Shown piece after piece: positions 22,830 to 31,825 of a stretch of 49,742 bases of DNA. A model generated the notes under the pieces. The model saw nothing but the letters and a program-made list of their open reading frames with translations, did no database searches and was not told the DNA's origin. Made by a program: the position numbers and the translations under genes. Position 1 is the stretch's first letter. Each line of letters starts with the position of its first letter. Source of the DNA: MA-ANB-1 sp040878225 (GTDB taxonomy: Bacteria; Actinomycetota; Acidimicrobiia; Spongiisociales; ZC4RG35); the NCBI GenBank assembly GCA_040878225.1, contig JBBDMR010000157.1:1-49742 (forward strand), written 5' to 3'.

Positions 22830-23959
22830 GCAGGACCTCCGGAGCTGATGCGACGACGTACGACCGGGTGGTTCACTTTGCCCTCGTGGGTGATACAGGC
22901 CTCGGAGATGATCTGGTCGTCGAAGTCCAAGGACAGCTCTGCGTCCTCGCCTGTCATCCGATCGAGCAGTGCTGCCACGTTGCGGGCATACATCTGGCTG
23001 GCGTCGTAGGCGACCTGTCCGGCAAGGTCGACGGCACCGACGATCGTGACCCCGTTGAGCACAATGGTCTCGCCGGGAACCGTCGGCTCACAGTTGCCAC
23101 CAGTTGGCGCCGCGACATCGACGATCACCGATCCGGGCCGCATCCGCTCCACCATCTCTGTCGAAACCAGGAGCGGGGCAGGAGAGCCCGGAATCTGGGC
23201 GGTCGTGATCAGGACGTCGGACTCGGCCACATGAGGGCTCAGGGCGTCCTGTTGGCGTCTCTGTGTCTCGTCTGCAACCTGCTTGGCGTACCCGGATGCC
23301 GCTGCTGCGGATTCATCGACCGGAGCCGATACGAATTTTGCACCTAAGCTTTCGATCTGTTGGCTGACCTCGGGCCGAATGTCGTATGCAGAGACGACAG
23401 CGCCCAGTCGCTTCGCCGTTGCAATCGCCTGCAACCCGGCAACCCCGGCGCCGAGGACCAGAAGCTTCACCGGTGGAATGGTGCCTGCCGCGGTCACAAG
23501 CATCGGGAACAGGCGCGGGCTGGTGACTGCGGCGGTGAGGACAGCCTGGTAGCCGGCCGCCGTAGCTTGCGAAGAAAGTGCGTCCATGCTCTGGGCGAGT
23601 GTGGTCCGAGGGATTGCCTCCATGGCAAAGGAGGTGACTCTGCGGTCGATCAGGGCCTGTACATGCGGCCCCGCAGCGAAGGGGTCGAGGAACCCGATGA
23701 GGACTGCGCCGGAGGGGATTCTCTCGATGAGCTCTACGGACGGCGGGCCCACGATGATGATCACCTCGGCTCCGGTCAGCGGGTCGGTGCTCACGTCGGC
23801 TCCCGCCGATCTGTACTCCTCGTCGTCGAAACCTGCTGCCGCTCCAGCTCCCGATTCGATCGAGACCTGATGGCGGTTCTCGACGATCCGGACTACCACC
23901 TGCGGAGTGAGGGCCACCCGCCTTTCACCGGTCGACTCCCTGGGGACTGCAACTCGCAT
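22826..23959 (-). CDS. pntAA: NAD(P) transhydrogenase subunit alpha, NAD(H)-binding part
   Basis: A 377-residue soluble subunit related to alanine dehydrogenase. MRVAVPRESTGERRVALTPQ opens the protein. The dinucleotide fold is LVLGAGVAGLQAIATAKRLG followed by AYDIRPEVSQQIESLGAKF, near residues 168-205. 'DQRSQ-loop' type sequence (SQATAAGYQAV) is seen before it, and the end has APTGGNCEPTVPGE. Binds NAD(H) and transfers hydride to NADP on PntB. First gene of the pnt operon; the M20 hydrolase gene ends 11 nt downstream of nothing in common, reading toward it from further right on the same strand. Confidence 0.95.
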   Translation of the reverse strand: MRVAVPRESTGERRVALTPQVVVRIVENRHQVSIESGAGAAAGFDDEEYRSAGADVSTDPLTGAEVIIIVGPPSVELIERIPSGAVLIGFLDPFAAGPHVQALIDRRVTSFAMEAIPRTTLAQSMDALSSQATAAGYQAVLTAAVTSPRLFPMLVTAAGTIPPVKLLVLGAGVAGLQAIATAKRLGAVVSAYDIRPEVSQQIESLGAKFVSAPVDESAAAASGYAKQVADETQRRQQDALSPHVAESDVLITTAQIPGSPAPLLVSTEMVERMRPGSVIVDVAAPTGGNCEPTVPGETIVLNGVTIVGAVDLAGQVAYDASQMYARNVAALLDRMTGEDAELSLDFDDQIISEACITHEGKVNHPVVRRRISSGGPA

Positions 23960-23970
23960 CAGCTAAGCAC

Positions 23971-25125
23971 CTACGCCGTCCCGAGATTCAAGAGCGCCGC
24001 CACCCCGCCGCGGATCCCGTGGGCAACGGCCGCCTCGTCCAGTTGGAACGATGAGGAGTGGAGGTCGCCGTGGCCCTTGGCCGCACCAAGCCGGACCAGG
24101 GCACCGGGGACAACGTCGAGATAGTTGGCGAAGTCCTCGCCTCCCATGCTGGTGGGGGTGTGGACGATGGCGTCGTCGCCGTAGATCGAACCGATTGCAT
24201 CGACCACTCTTACCACCACCCGCGCGTCGTTGACCACCGGGGGTATCGCCCGCTGATAGGTGAGTTCGTACCCGGCCTCGCTGACCCCGACCAGGTTGGA
24301 GAGGATCTTCTCCATGAGCGCCGGCATCTGGTCCCACACTTCCCGGTCGAGTGTGCGTACCGTGCCTTTCAGCTCCATGCGGGTCGGAATGACATTTTCC
24401 GTCGTCCCGCCGTGTATCGAACCAAAGACGACTGTGAGGGCTCGCCTGGCGTCGATGCTCGACCTGATGGCAGCGGGGAGATCGACCACGATTCGCGCCG
24501 CGGCGTCGACGAGATTGACAGTCTGATGCGGCCTCGCCGTGTGCCCGCCAGGGCCGGTCAAAGCAATCGTGAATTTGTCGGCGCTGGCCGTGATCGCTCC
24601 GGTCCGGATGCCAAATTTGCCAGCCTCGACCGAAGGGTCGATGTGGAAGGCAAGAATCGAAGACATCCCATCGATCAAGCCGTCGCCGACCATCTCGACA
24701 GCGCCGCCCGGAAAGCCCTCTTCGGCCGGCTGGAACAGAAAACGCACTCCGGGACTGGTTTCGATCCGGCTGAGGACAACAGCGATCCCGAAGGCGATGG
24801 CCGAATGGGCGTCGTGACCGCAAGCATGCATCCATCCCGGATTCTGCGACTCGGGTATGTTCCCCGCGGGCTCATCTATCGGAAGGGCGTCGATGTCGGC
24901 CCGGAAGGCACAGACCGGGTCGGGCTTGCTGTCGACCCATAGCCCGGTGCGCGGAGTCCGGTCGCCGGGTTCCAGCCCGGAAGCCAGCAGCGCTTCTTTG
25001 ATGAAGCGGGTCGTCTCGTATTCGTGATACGAAGGCTCCGGGTGCTGATGTAGTTTCCGTCGGAGTTCGAGGGCGCGGGGCAGGACGCGCTCGATCAGTT
25101 CTCCGACTTCAGAGGGTGGTTGCAT
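23971..25125 (-). CDS. M20-family amidohydrolase (N-acyl amino acid / IAA-amino acid hydrolase type)
   Basis: A 384-residue metallohydrolase of the M20D subfamily. Metal-site motifs: FRADIDALPIDE near 74-85, MHACGHDAH near 99-107 (Cys102, His104) and PAEEGFPGG near 133-141 (catalytic Glu135, ligand Glu136). The dimerisation lid follows (LTGPGGHTARPHQTVNLVDA), and MGGEDFANYLD supplies the last ligand region. It should cleave N-acyl or N-carbamoyl groups from amino acids or related amides; substrate is unpredictable. The gene lies directly upstream of pntAA with 11 nt between, so co-transcription with the transhydrogenase genes is likely. Confidence 0.9.
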   Translation of the reverse strand: MQPPSEVGELIERVLPRALELRRKLHQHPEPSYHEYETTRFIKEALLASGLEPGDRTPRTGLWVDSKPDPVCAFRADIDALPIDEPAGNIPESQNPGWMHACGHDAHSAIAFGIAVVLSRIETSPGVRFLFQPAEEGFPGGAVEMVGDGLIDGMSSILAFHIDPSVEAGKFGIRTGAITASADKFTIALTGPGGHTARPHQTVNLVDAAARIVVDLPAAIRSSIDARRALTVVFGSIHGGTTENVIPTRMELKGTVRTLDREVWDQMPALMEKILSNLVGVSEAGYELTYQRAIPPVVNDARVVVRVVDAIGSIYGDDAIVHTPTSMGGEDFANYLDVVPGALVRLGAAKGHGDLHSSSFQLDEAAVAHGIRGGVAALLNLGTA

Positions 25126-25168
25126 TCACATGAAGCCTAATCGCAACAAGGAACGACCTTGATACCAG

Positions 25169-27892
25169 CTACTCGTAGAAGAGACGCTCGAAAACACGAC
25201 GGGCGCGTCTGGTGACCTGCTGAAAGCGTTCCCGCAGCTCGACGGTCCTGTCATAGCCGAGGGAAGAAGCCAGCATGGACAGCTGATCAGGATCTGTCGG
25301 CAGCGAGTCGGCAAGCCGCCCTCGCTGCAGGTGGAGCCTGAGCCGCACCCGGGTGCAAAACTCGTAGGAGTTGATCAGCGTGTTGTAGTCGCTCTGATGG
25401 ATCACACCCATCTCGAGCAGGGCGCCCAATGCCTTTGGCGTGACCGTTGTCTGGAGGTGGGGATTGGTGGCACCGTGCTTCAGCTGTAGTAGTTGAGTGA
25501 CGAACTCGATGTCGCTCAGCGAGCCCGGGCCCAGTTTTATGTGAAAGTCGGGATCCTCATCGGGGTCGATGCGCTCCGTTTCCACCCGCGCCTTGATCTT
25601 GCGGATCGACTGGATCACCTCCGGCTCGACCTTCTCACGCCAGAGAATCGGGTTGATCGTGTCGTAAAAAGCGCGAATCACATCGGGATGGCCCGCGGCA
25701 GCTCTGGCCCGGGTGAGCGCAAGGATCTCCCAGGGCTCCGCCCACTCCGTGTAATAGCGATGGAGGCTCTCCACCGAACGCGCGATCGGTCCACTCTTGC
25801 CTTCGGGCCGGAGACCGGCGTCGAGCTCGTAGCCCTCTCCGTGTTTGCCCGGATCGCTGAGGATCTGACGCAGCCTGCCGGGAATGGCCAGTGCATCGTC
25901 GCGGTCCATTCCCTCGTAGACGTACATCAGGTCGAGATCGGAACCGTAAGACAGCTCGCCGCCGCCCCATCTTCCGAGCGCAATAACCGCAAACTTCTGC
26001 TCAGGAGCTGCGACCTCGAGGGCCGCGATCATCGCCGCATCTGCAGTGACCGAGAGAGCTTCGATCGTTCCCGTTATCGGGTGGTCCCTCAGGATGTCCC
26101 GGGCCGCGATCCGGAGGCGGCGTCGGCGTGAAAACCTCCGGATCGTGCCGATCCGGTCGTCGAGGTCCGGCCGGGACGCCAGAAGCCCGAGGAGGCGCCC
26201 AGCGGCCTCATCGCGGTCCCTTACCCGGTCGAGTGCTTCGTCGCTTTCGAGTCTGGGGATCGCCTCCGGAATCCGGTCGATCAGGTCGCCGAGGAGGCGT
26301 CCGGTTCCCAGGAGCATTGCCAGGCGCTCACCGGTGGTCGGGCTGTTCAACAGACGGGCCACCAGCGAGGAGTGGTCGGGGGTGCGGGCCAGCAGCAGCC
26401 GGAGTTGGCTGAGGCCCAGATCCGGGTCGGGCGCAAGCGACAGCCAGTCGAGCATCAGCGGCATCATCTGCTGCATCGCACGCGATCGCCGGCTGAGGCC
26501 CTTGGTGAGCTCTTCGAGGGCCTTGCCCGACTCGCGAGAATTCCCGAACCCCAATGCGATCAGACGCTCACCCGCCCGGTCGGGGCCCAGCCGTGCACTC
26601 GGGGAGCCCACCAGCGACTCGAGCACCGGTCTGAAGTAGATCCTCTCGTGAAGGGTGCGGGCCTGGCTCCTGATCTCCCTGAGCCGCTCGGTCAGCTCGG
26701 CGGCGCCAAACATCCCGAGGTTGGATGCCAGCCGGGCCCTGTCTTCTTCACCTCCGGGGAAGCGGTGCGTCTGGCGGAGGTCCCAGAGTTGGATCTGGTG
26801 TTCCAGGCTGCGGAGAAACCGGTAACCCTCCTCGAGCTCCGAGCGCTCTTCGGGGGTGATGAACTCCCCGGTCTCCAGGGCGTCCAGTGCGCCGAGGGTG
26901 GACCGCACCCGCAACGTCGCATCGTGCCGGCCATGGACCAGCTGCAGCATCTGGACGGTGAACTCGATGTCCCTGATCCCTCCGGGCGCTCTTTTGATGT
27001 CTTCAGGATTTGCCCGTTCCTCCGTCATGGCCTTGATCCTCCGTAGACCCCGGAGGGCATCGACATCGAGTCCCTTCTCCCAGACGAACTGCGATGCGAG
27101 TGCAGCGAATTGCTCGCCAAGTGTCTCGCTACCGGCCGCAGGCCGCGCCTTGATCAGCGCCTGCAACTCCCAGGGCTCGGCCCATTTCTCGTAGTACCGC
27201 TCATAAGCCTCCATACGTCGGGTCAATGGTCCCATCGTCCCCTCTGGTCGGAGGTCGGCGTCGATGATCAGGCCAGGCCCGTCGAAAGTCGAGTCGGAGA
27301 GCGTCGCCATGAGCCGGCTGGCCAGGGCCAGAGCGGCCTTCCGTCCCGCTTCGGGGTCGGGCGGATACTCACCGTGGACGAACAACAGATCTATGTCCGA
27401 ATAATAGTTGAGCTCCTGGGCCCCCCACTTGCCCATTGCGATCACCGCAAACTCGATTTCCGCCGCCGAAGGATGTTGGGCCGCGACCCTGTCCCTGGCA
27501 GAGCCGAGCGCCTGTTCGATGAGCCCATCGATGAAAGTCGAGTAGCGCAGCATTGCACCGGTGAGGTCGACGGTGCCGAGAATCTCGTCCCCCGCGATCT
27601 GAAACAGGGCCTGGCGCTGCTGCAGGGCGAGTGAGTGGTCCCCGGCGGACGCGGGGTCGATCAGCGAGGGGTGGTTGGCAAGCGCCGCGGGGAGGGCCCG
27701 GCTCACCGAGGCCACCGCACACAACCTGGCCATGGTCTCGTCGTCGAGAGCGGACAGTTCCACGGCGGCGATGACCGGCCCGAGTCGGCCCAGCGCTTCC
27801 CTCCGGGGGCCGAGCACGGCAGCGGCCCGGGCGAGGGCCGCCTCACGACCGTCTGAATCCCCGCTTGAGTTCGGCTCCTCGAAGTCGTTCAC
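25169..27892 (-). CDS. glnE: Bifunctional glutamine-synthetase adenylyltransferase/deadenylase
   Basis: A 907-residue GlnE that adenylylates and deadenylylates glutamine synthetase in response to nitrogen status. It contains two nucleotidyltransferase domains: the N-terminal adenylyl-removase with 'MGKWGAQELNYYSDIDLLFV' (Asp166, Asp168), and the C-terminal adenylyltransferase with RWGGGELSYGSDLDLMYVYE near residues 640-660. Each is followed by a helical domain containing GGIRDIEFTVQMLQL or GSLSDIEFVTQLLQL. Length is normal for actinobacterial GlnE. It is divergent from nadE with 34 nt between starts. The glutamine synthetase target gene is not in the window. Confidence 0.96.
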   Translation of the reverse strand: MNDFEEPNSSGDSDGREAALARAAAVLGPRREALGRLGPVIAAVELSALDDETMARLCAVASVSRALPAALANHPSLIDPASAGDHSLALQQRQALFQIAGDEILGTVDLTGAMLRYSTFIDGLIEQALGSARDRVAAQHPSAAEIEFAVIAMGKWGAQELNYYSDIDLLFVHGEYPPDPEAGRKAALALASRLMATLSDSTFDGPGLIIDADLRPEGTMGPLTRRMEAYERYYEKWAEPWELQALIKARPAAGSETLGEQFAALASQFVWEKGLDVDALRGLRRIKAMTEERANPEDIKRAPGGIRDIEFTVQMLQLVHGRHDATLRVRSTLGALDALETGEFITPEERSELEEGYRFLRSLEHQIQLWDLRQTHRFPGGEEDRARLASNLGMFGAAELTERLREIRSQARTLHERIYFRPVLESLVGSPSARLGPDRAGERLIALGFGNSRESGKALEELTKGLSRRSRAMQQMMPLMLDWLSLAPDPDLGLSQLRLLLARTPDHSSLVARLLNSPTTGERLAMLLGTGRLLGDLIDRIPEAIPRLESDEALDRVRDRDEAAGRLLGLLASRPDLDDRIGTIRRFSRRRRLRIAARDILRDHPITGTIEALSVTADAAMIAALEVAAPEQKFAVIALGRWGGGELSYGSDLDLMYVYEGMDRDDALAIPGRLRQILSDPGKHGEGYELDAGLRPEGKSGPIARSVESLHRYYTEWAEPWEILALTRARAAAGHPDVIRAFYDTINPILWREKVEPEVIQSIRKIKARVETERIDPDEDPDFHIKLGPGSLSDIEFVTQLLQLKHGATNPHLQTTVTPKALGALLEMGVIHQSDYNTLINSYEFCTRVRLRLHLQRGRLADSLPTDPDQLSMLASSLGYDRTVELRERFQQVTRRARRVFERLFYE

Positions 27893-27926
27893 ACCAACAG
27901 GCTAAGAGGTTGAATAACGTGCGGCC

Positions 27927-29591
27927 ATGCCGTTTCGTATCGCAGGCGCCCAACTCAACCTCGTCGTCGGCGATATCGCCGGGAACGAACGCCGCATAAT
28001 CGAAGCGGTCGAGCGCGCAACGGATGCCGGCGCATCGGTGCTGCTGTTGCCCGAATTGGCAATCAACGGGTACCCGCCAGAGGATCTGGTCCATCGGTCC
28101 GACTTCGTCGATGCCGGGATCTCTGCGCTGAATCGGATCGCCCGTGTCACCACGACCACCGATGTGGTGGTCGGATTCGTCGACCATGCCCCGGGCCCGT
28201 CTGCAGGTGCGGCCGACTCGGTTGAGCGGCGGGTGGCCAACGGCGCAGCCCTGCTCGGCGACGGTGAGATCAAAGGGATCTATCACAAGGTTCACCTTCC
28301 CAATTACGGAGTGTTCGACGAGGACCGTTACTTCTCGGTGGGCGCTCACCCCGACCGCGTCTGGGAGATTGCAGGTATTCCGGTGGGCATATCGATCTGT
28401 GAGGACATCTGGCTTGCCGACGGGCCTCCCCGGATGCAGGCGGCAGCAGGAGCCAGAGTGCTCCTCAACATCAATGCTTCCCCTTTTCACGCAGGCAAGG
28501 CAAGAGAGCGCGAAGACATGCTCGCCTCCAGGGCGCGCGCCGGAGGGACCCCGGTCGCTTATTTGAACCTGGTCGGTGGCCAGGACGAGCTTGTCTTTGA
28601 CGGGGCTTCGGTGCTATTCGACGAGCGAGGCGCATTGGTGCACAGGTCCCCGCAGTTCGAGGAGGACTTCTTCGTCGTCGAATGCCCGCTTCCCGGGGAG
28701 ACCGTTTCGGATTATCCCGAGCCTGCGGCCCTGCTCGAACCGGTCGAGGAGGTGTACCGGGCCCTGACTGTCGGGTTGGCCGACTACGTGTCCAAGAACG
28801 GGTTCTCCCGGGTCCTCATCGGGCTTTCCGGTGGAATCGACTCGGCGCTCACGGCAGCCCTGGCGGCGGATGCAATTGGCGCAGAGAACGTATGGGGGAT
28901 TTCGATGCCATCTCGCTTCTCCAGCCAGCATTCGATCGACGATGCCCGTCAGCTGGCCCTCAACCTTGGGATCGAATTCGACCTGATCTCGATCGACGAC
29001 GTCTTCGGGGCATACCTGGAGACGCTCGAGGGCCCTTTTGCCGGGACCGAGTTTGGAGTCGCCGAGGAGAACATCCAGGCGCGGGTGCGCGGAGCACTGC
29101 TGATGGCCTTGTCGAACAAGTTCGGGCCAATGGTCCTCGCCACCGGGAACAAATCTGAGATGGCCGCCGGCTACGCAACCCTGTACGGCGATATGGTTGG
29201 CGGGTATGCGGTGCTCAAAGACGTGTTCAAGACCCTTGTCTACGAACTGGCGACCTGGCGTAACAGAGACGGGGATCTGATTCCCGAAAACAGCATCTCC
29301 AAGCCGCCCTCTGCCGAGCTCCGGCCCGACCAGAAGGACTCCGACTCGTTGCCTCCCTATGACCTGTTCGACGCGATCCTGGAGCGATACATCGAACGGG
29401 ACATGGGCGTCACCGACATCATCGCTGAGGGTTACGACCCGCCGACGGTGATGCGTGTGGCGGCAATGGTCGACCGCAACGAATACAAGCGGCGGCAGGC
29501 AGCCCCCGGGGTCAAGATCACAGTCAAGGCGTTCGGCAAGGATCGCCGATTGCCTATAACCAACCATTACCGCCCGGTGCCGGATGAGTAG
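27927..29591 (+). CDS. nadE: Glutamine-dependent NAD+ synthetase
   Basis: A 554-residue two-domain enzyme converting deamido-NAD to NAD with ATP and glutamine. The N-terminal nitrilase-type glutaminase has the triad regions LLPELAINGYPPEDL (Glu), KVHLPNYGVFDEDRYF (Lys) and GISICEDIW (Cys). The C-terminal synthetase has the PP-loop LSGGIDSALTAALAAD near 300-315 and LATGNKSEMAAGYATLYGD. The end, FGKDRRLPITNHYRP, is characteristic of this bacterial type (about 540-575 residues). Its stop overlaps the aminotransferase gene by 8 nt. Confidence 0.96.
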   Translation: MPFRIAGAQLNLVVGDIAGNERRIIEAVERATDAGASVLLLPELAINGYPPEDLVHRSDFVDAGISALNRIARVTTTTDVVVGFVDHAPGPSAGAADSVERRVANGAALLGDGEIKGIYHKVHLPNYGVFDEDRYFSVGAHPDRVWEIAGIPVGISICEDIWLADGPPRMQAAAGARVLLNINASPFHAGKAREREDMLASRARAGGTPVAYLNLVGGQDELVFDGASVLFDERGALVHRSPQFEEDFFVVECPLPGETVSDYPEPAALLEPVEEVYRALTVGLADYVSKNGFSRVLIGLSGGIDSALTAALAADAIGAENVWGISMPSRFSSQHSIDDARQLALNLGIEFDLISIDDVFGAYLETLEGPFAGTEFGVAEENIQARVRGALLMALSNKFGPMVLATGNKSEMAAGYATLYGDMVGGYAVLKDVFKTLVYELATWRNRDGDLIPENSISKPPSAELRPDQKDSDSLPPYDLFDAILERYIERDMGVTDIIAEGYDPPTVMRVAAMVDRNEYKRRQAAPGVKITVKAFGKDRRLPITNHYRPVPDE

Positions 29592-30399
29592 GAAGGTCTG
29601 GGTCAACGGAGCCCTCTCGGACGGGCGTATCGATGTCACCGACTCCTCGGTCCTCCGCGGCGACGGTTGTTTCGAAGTGATGCGGGCATACGAAGGCAGG
29701 GTGTTTGCCGCGGCCGACCACCTGGATCGTCTCGAGAAGAGTGCGCGGAAGTTAGAGATCGCTCTGCCCGCACGGGAGGACCTCCTCAGTTGGATCGAAG
29801 CAGCGGCCGGGGACGAGCCCAACGGTGCGGTCCGGGTGGTGGTGACGAGAGGGTCTGCGATACCCGGCGAGGAACAGGATCCCGTCGTTGTGGTCTTCGC
29901 CCATCAATGGAGCCGGGGACCCGAAGCTGTCGCCCTCGGGCCGGTGCGGGCTCCGTGGCACAGCGCCGGTGAGGACTGGGAGTTGAGCGGGGCCAAGGTG
30001 CTCAGCTACGCGCCCAACCTGTCCGCGACCCGTGCCGCCAGGGCGGACGGATTCGACGACGCCCTTCTGGTTTCAACCGGGGGCGTGGTTCTCGAAGGCC
30101 CCACCTTCTCTGTGGCGTGGGTGTGCGACGGTGTGATCGAGACACCGGCGCTGAGCCTGGGAATCCTCGATTCGATAACACGCCGCCACGTCCTGGACCT
30201 GGCGACGAGGGAGGGGATGGTGACCGCGGAGGGATCCTGGAACCTGAGCCGCCTGGAGTCCGCCGGTGAGGTGATGGCGTTGAGCACGATCAGACAGGTG
30301 CAGCCGGTGAGCAAGGTAGGCAACCTGGACTTCGAGCCGGGACCGTTTACCCGGCGTCTATCCGGATCGTATGCTCAGCTGGTGGGCTCTTTGCCCTGA
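29584..30399 (+). CDS. Class IV aminotransferase (aminodeoxychorismate lyase / branched-chain aminotransferase-like)
   Basis: A 271-residue PLP fold-type IV protein. VFAAADHLDRLEKSARKLEI is the N-terminal signature. The PLP lysine is Lys139 in AKVLSYAPNLSATRAARADG, and DDALLVSTGGVVLEGPTFSV follows. In the C-terminal half, SLGILDSITRRHVLDLA and EVMALSTIRQVQPVSKVG are family motifs. The short length favours 4-amino-4-deoxychorismate lyase (PabC, folate synthesis) over branched-chain aminotransferase, but the two cannot be separated by eye. It overlaps nadE at the start, and its last 25 nt overlap the convergent M23 gene. Confidence 0.85.
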   Translation: MSRKVWVNGALSDGRIDVTDSSVLRGDGCFEVMRAYEGRVFAAADHLDRLEKSARKLEIALPAREDLLSWIEAAAGDEPNGAVRVVVTRGSAIPGEEQDPVVVVFAHQWSRGPEAVALGPVRAPWHSAGEDWELSGAKVLSYAPNLSATRAARADGFDDALLVSTGGVVLEGPTFSVAWVCDGVIETPALSLGILDSITRRHVLDLATREGMVTAEGSWNLSRLESAGEVMALSTIRQVQPVSKVGNLDFEPGPFTRRLSGSYAQLVGSLP

Positions 30400-31757
30400 G
30401 CGCAATTGGTGCCGTTGCCGAGTATCCACCAGGACAGCATGCTGGCGGTCTCGGCCCGGGTCAGAAGTCGATCCGCATCGATGGAGTCGTCGCATATCCC
30501 GATGATGCCGAGCACACGTAGCCCGTTTTCGGCTTGCCTTGCGTTCACGAGGTCGAGGCCCGGGTCGACATCGGGCGAAGCGGCGATCTGGCGCTGGGTG
30601 AGATTCACCCAGAGCGCAAGACGGGCCAGGTCTCCAGCCGAGATACCTGACTGGAGACAGGAGTCGAGACTCCCGCAGCCAAGGACGTCTTCGATGCGTT
30701 CGGCAGGGATGATCTCCTGGAACCTGAGGGGCCGTTCGGTTGCAGGCACCATCGGGGCGTCGAGCCCGGTCAACTGGTGGATCAGCTCGACCGCCTCCTC
30801 CGGTTGAGCGAGAGAGTTGGGACAGAACATCAGGCCACGGTCATCACAGCCCCAGAAGACCCCCTCGGTCACCAGGCGGGTGAGTTCGAACCCAAGAACA
30901 GACTGGTCAACGTCGAGGTAGGGGCCGGCGGCGTAGGGGAGGTCTCCGGCGGCCGCTCGGGCGGCCTGCAGGCTGCTGTATGGGTCGACCGAGTATCCCT
31001 CGGGGTGGCGCAACTCGAAGTGGAGGTGCGGGACCGAGCCCTCGGCATTGCCGGAGTCGCCGTTCCATCCGATCACCTCACCGGCTACGACCGTGTCGCC
31101 AGCTGCCAAACCCGGTCTCACCCCGTGCCCCAGGCCGTCGTCGGTTCGCCAGGTGTCGTTGTTCAGGTGCACATAGATGCTCTGCCAGCCGTCAGTGTGA
31201 GTGATGAGAATCCAACAGCAGTTGTCGGGAGGCGTCGAGTGGACCGCGGTCACCGTTCCGTCGGCCACCGCGACCACCGGGGCCATTTTCGAGACGACGA
31301 GGTCGTTGCCCTCATGCCGCCGGGCACCGCCATCACGGTCCGCCCCGAATCCGGAGAACACCCGGCTCTCCACCGCCAGCGGCCATTGCATCTCGTAGAC
31401 CCAGCTCGTGCATGGTTCGCTCGGGACCGGTGTCGGGACCGGTGCCGGTGGCGGAGACTCTGTGGTTGGTGTAGTTGGAGTCGTGGTGGTCGATGTGTCC
31501 GTGCTGGAGGTCGACGAATCGGCCTGTGTGGTCGACGTGGTCTCGCCTCCGTCGGGAGTCGTGGTGGAGGTGGCTTCAGGGGTGGTGGTGGTGGTGGTGG
31601 TGGGGATCGGTTGGCCGTGAGCGTCGAGATGTGGGAATAGCTGGTCGAGGGTCACCGGCCCGCATTCACCCTCAGCCGCTTCTCCCGGCGCGGCGAGCCA
31701 GAAGAGGCCGCCCATAAGGGCCGCCACCGCAATGACTCCACCAATCTTCCCAGCCAT
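30375..31757 (-). CDS. Secreted M23 (LytM-type) metallopeptidase with Thr-rich linker
   Basis: A 460-residue exported protein. A signal peptide or anchor (GGVIAVAALMGGLFWLAAPG, residues 6-25) is followed by a Thr/Ser/Pro linker (about 52-115). Next comes a LytM domain with HEGNDL (zinc ligands of HxxxD), IYVHLNND and SVPHLHFELRHPEGY, so the zinc site looks complete. The C-terminal 180 residues (LTRLVTEGVFWGCDDRGLMF; ARLALWVNLTQRQ; LLTRAETASMLSWWI) look like degenerate S-layer-homology-type modules with Cys pairs. It should cut peptidoglycan cross-links or act as an envelope hydrolase. It overlaps the aminotransferase gene by 25 nt at the 3' end. Confidence 0.87.
   Translation of the reverse strand: MAGKIGGVIAVAALMGGLFWLAAPGEAAEGECGPVTLDQLFPHLDAHGQPIPTTTTTTTPEATSTTTPDGGETTSTTQADSSTSSTDTSTTTTPTTPTTESPPPAPVPTPVPSEPCTSWVYEMQWPLAVESRVFSGFGADRDGGARRHEGNDLVVSKMAPVVAVADGTVTAVHSTPPDNCCWILITHTDGWQSIYVHLNNDTWRTDDGLGHGVRPGLAAGDTVVAGEVIGWNGDSGNAEGSVPHLHFELRHPEGYSVDPYSSLQAARAAAGDLPYAAGPYLDVDQSVLGFELTRLVTEGVFWGCDDRGLMFCPNSLAQPEEAVELIHQLTGLDAPMVPATERPLRFQEIIPAERIEDVLGCGSLDSCLQSGISAGDLARLALWVNLTQRQIAASPDVDPGLDLVNARQAENGLRVLGIIGICDDSIDADRLLTRAETASMLSWWILGNGTNCAQGKEPTS
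31581..31601 (-). repeat. Trinucleotide (GGT)7 repeat encoding a polythreonine run
   Basis: Seven perfect GGT units on the plus strand read as ACC codons for seven threonines in the linker of the M23 peptidase. Slippage here would change linker length without shifting frame. Confidence 0.75.
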
Positions 31758-31825
31758 GGACCCCAGACACTACACAATTGGACGGCCCGAGGAACTATGA
31801 CAGGGATGTAGTACGTTGGAGGGGT

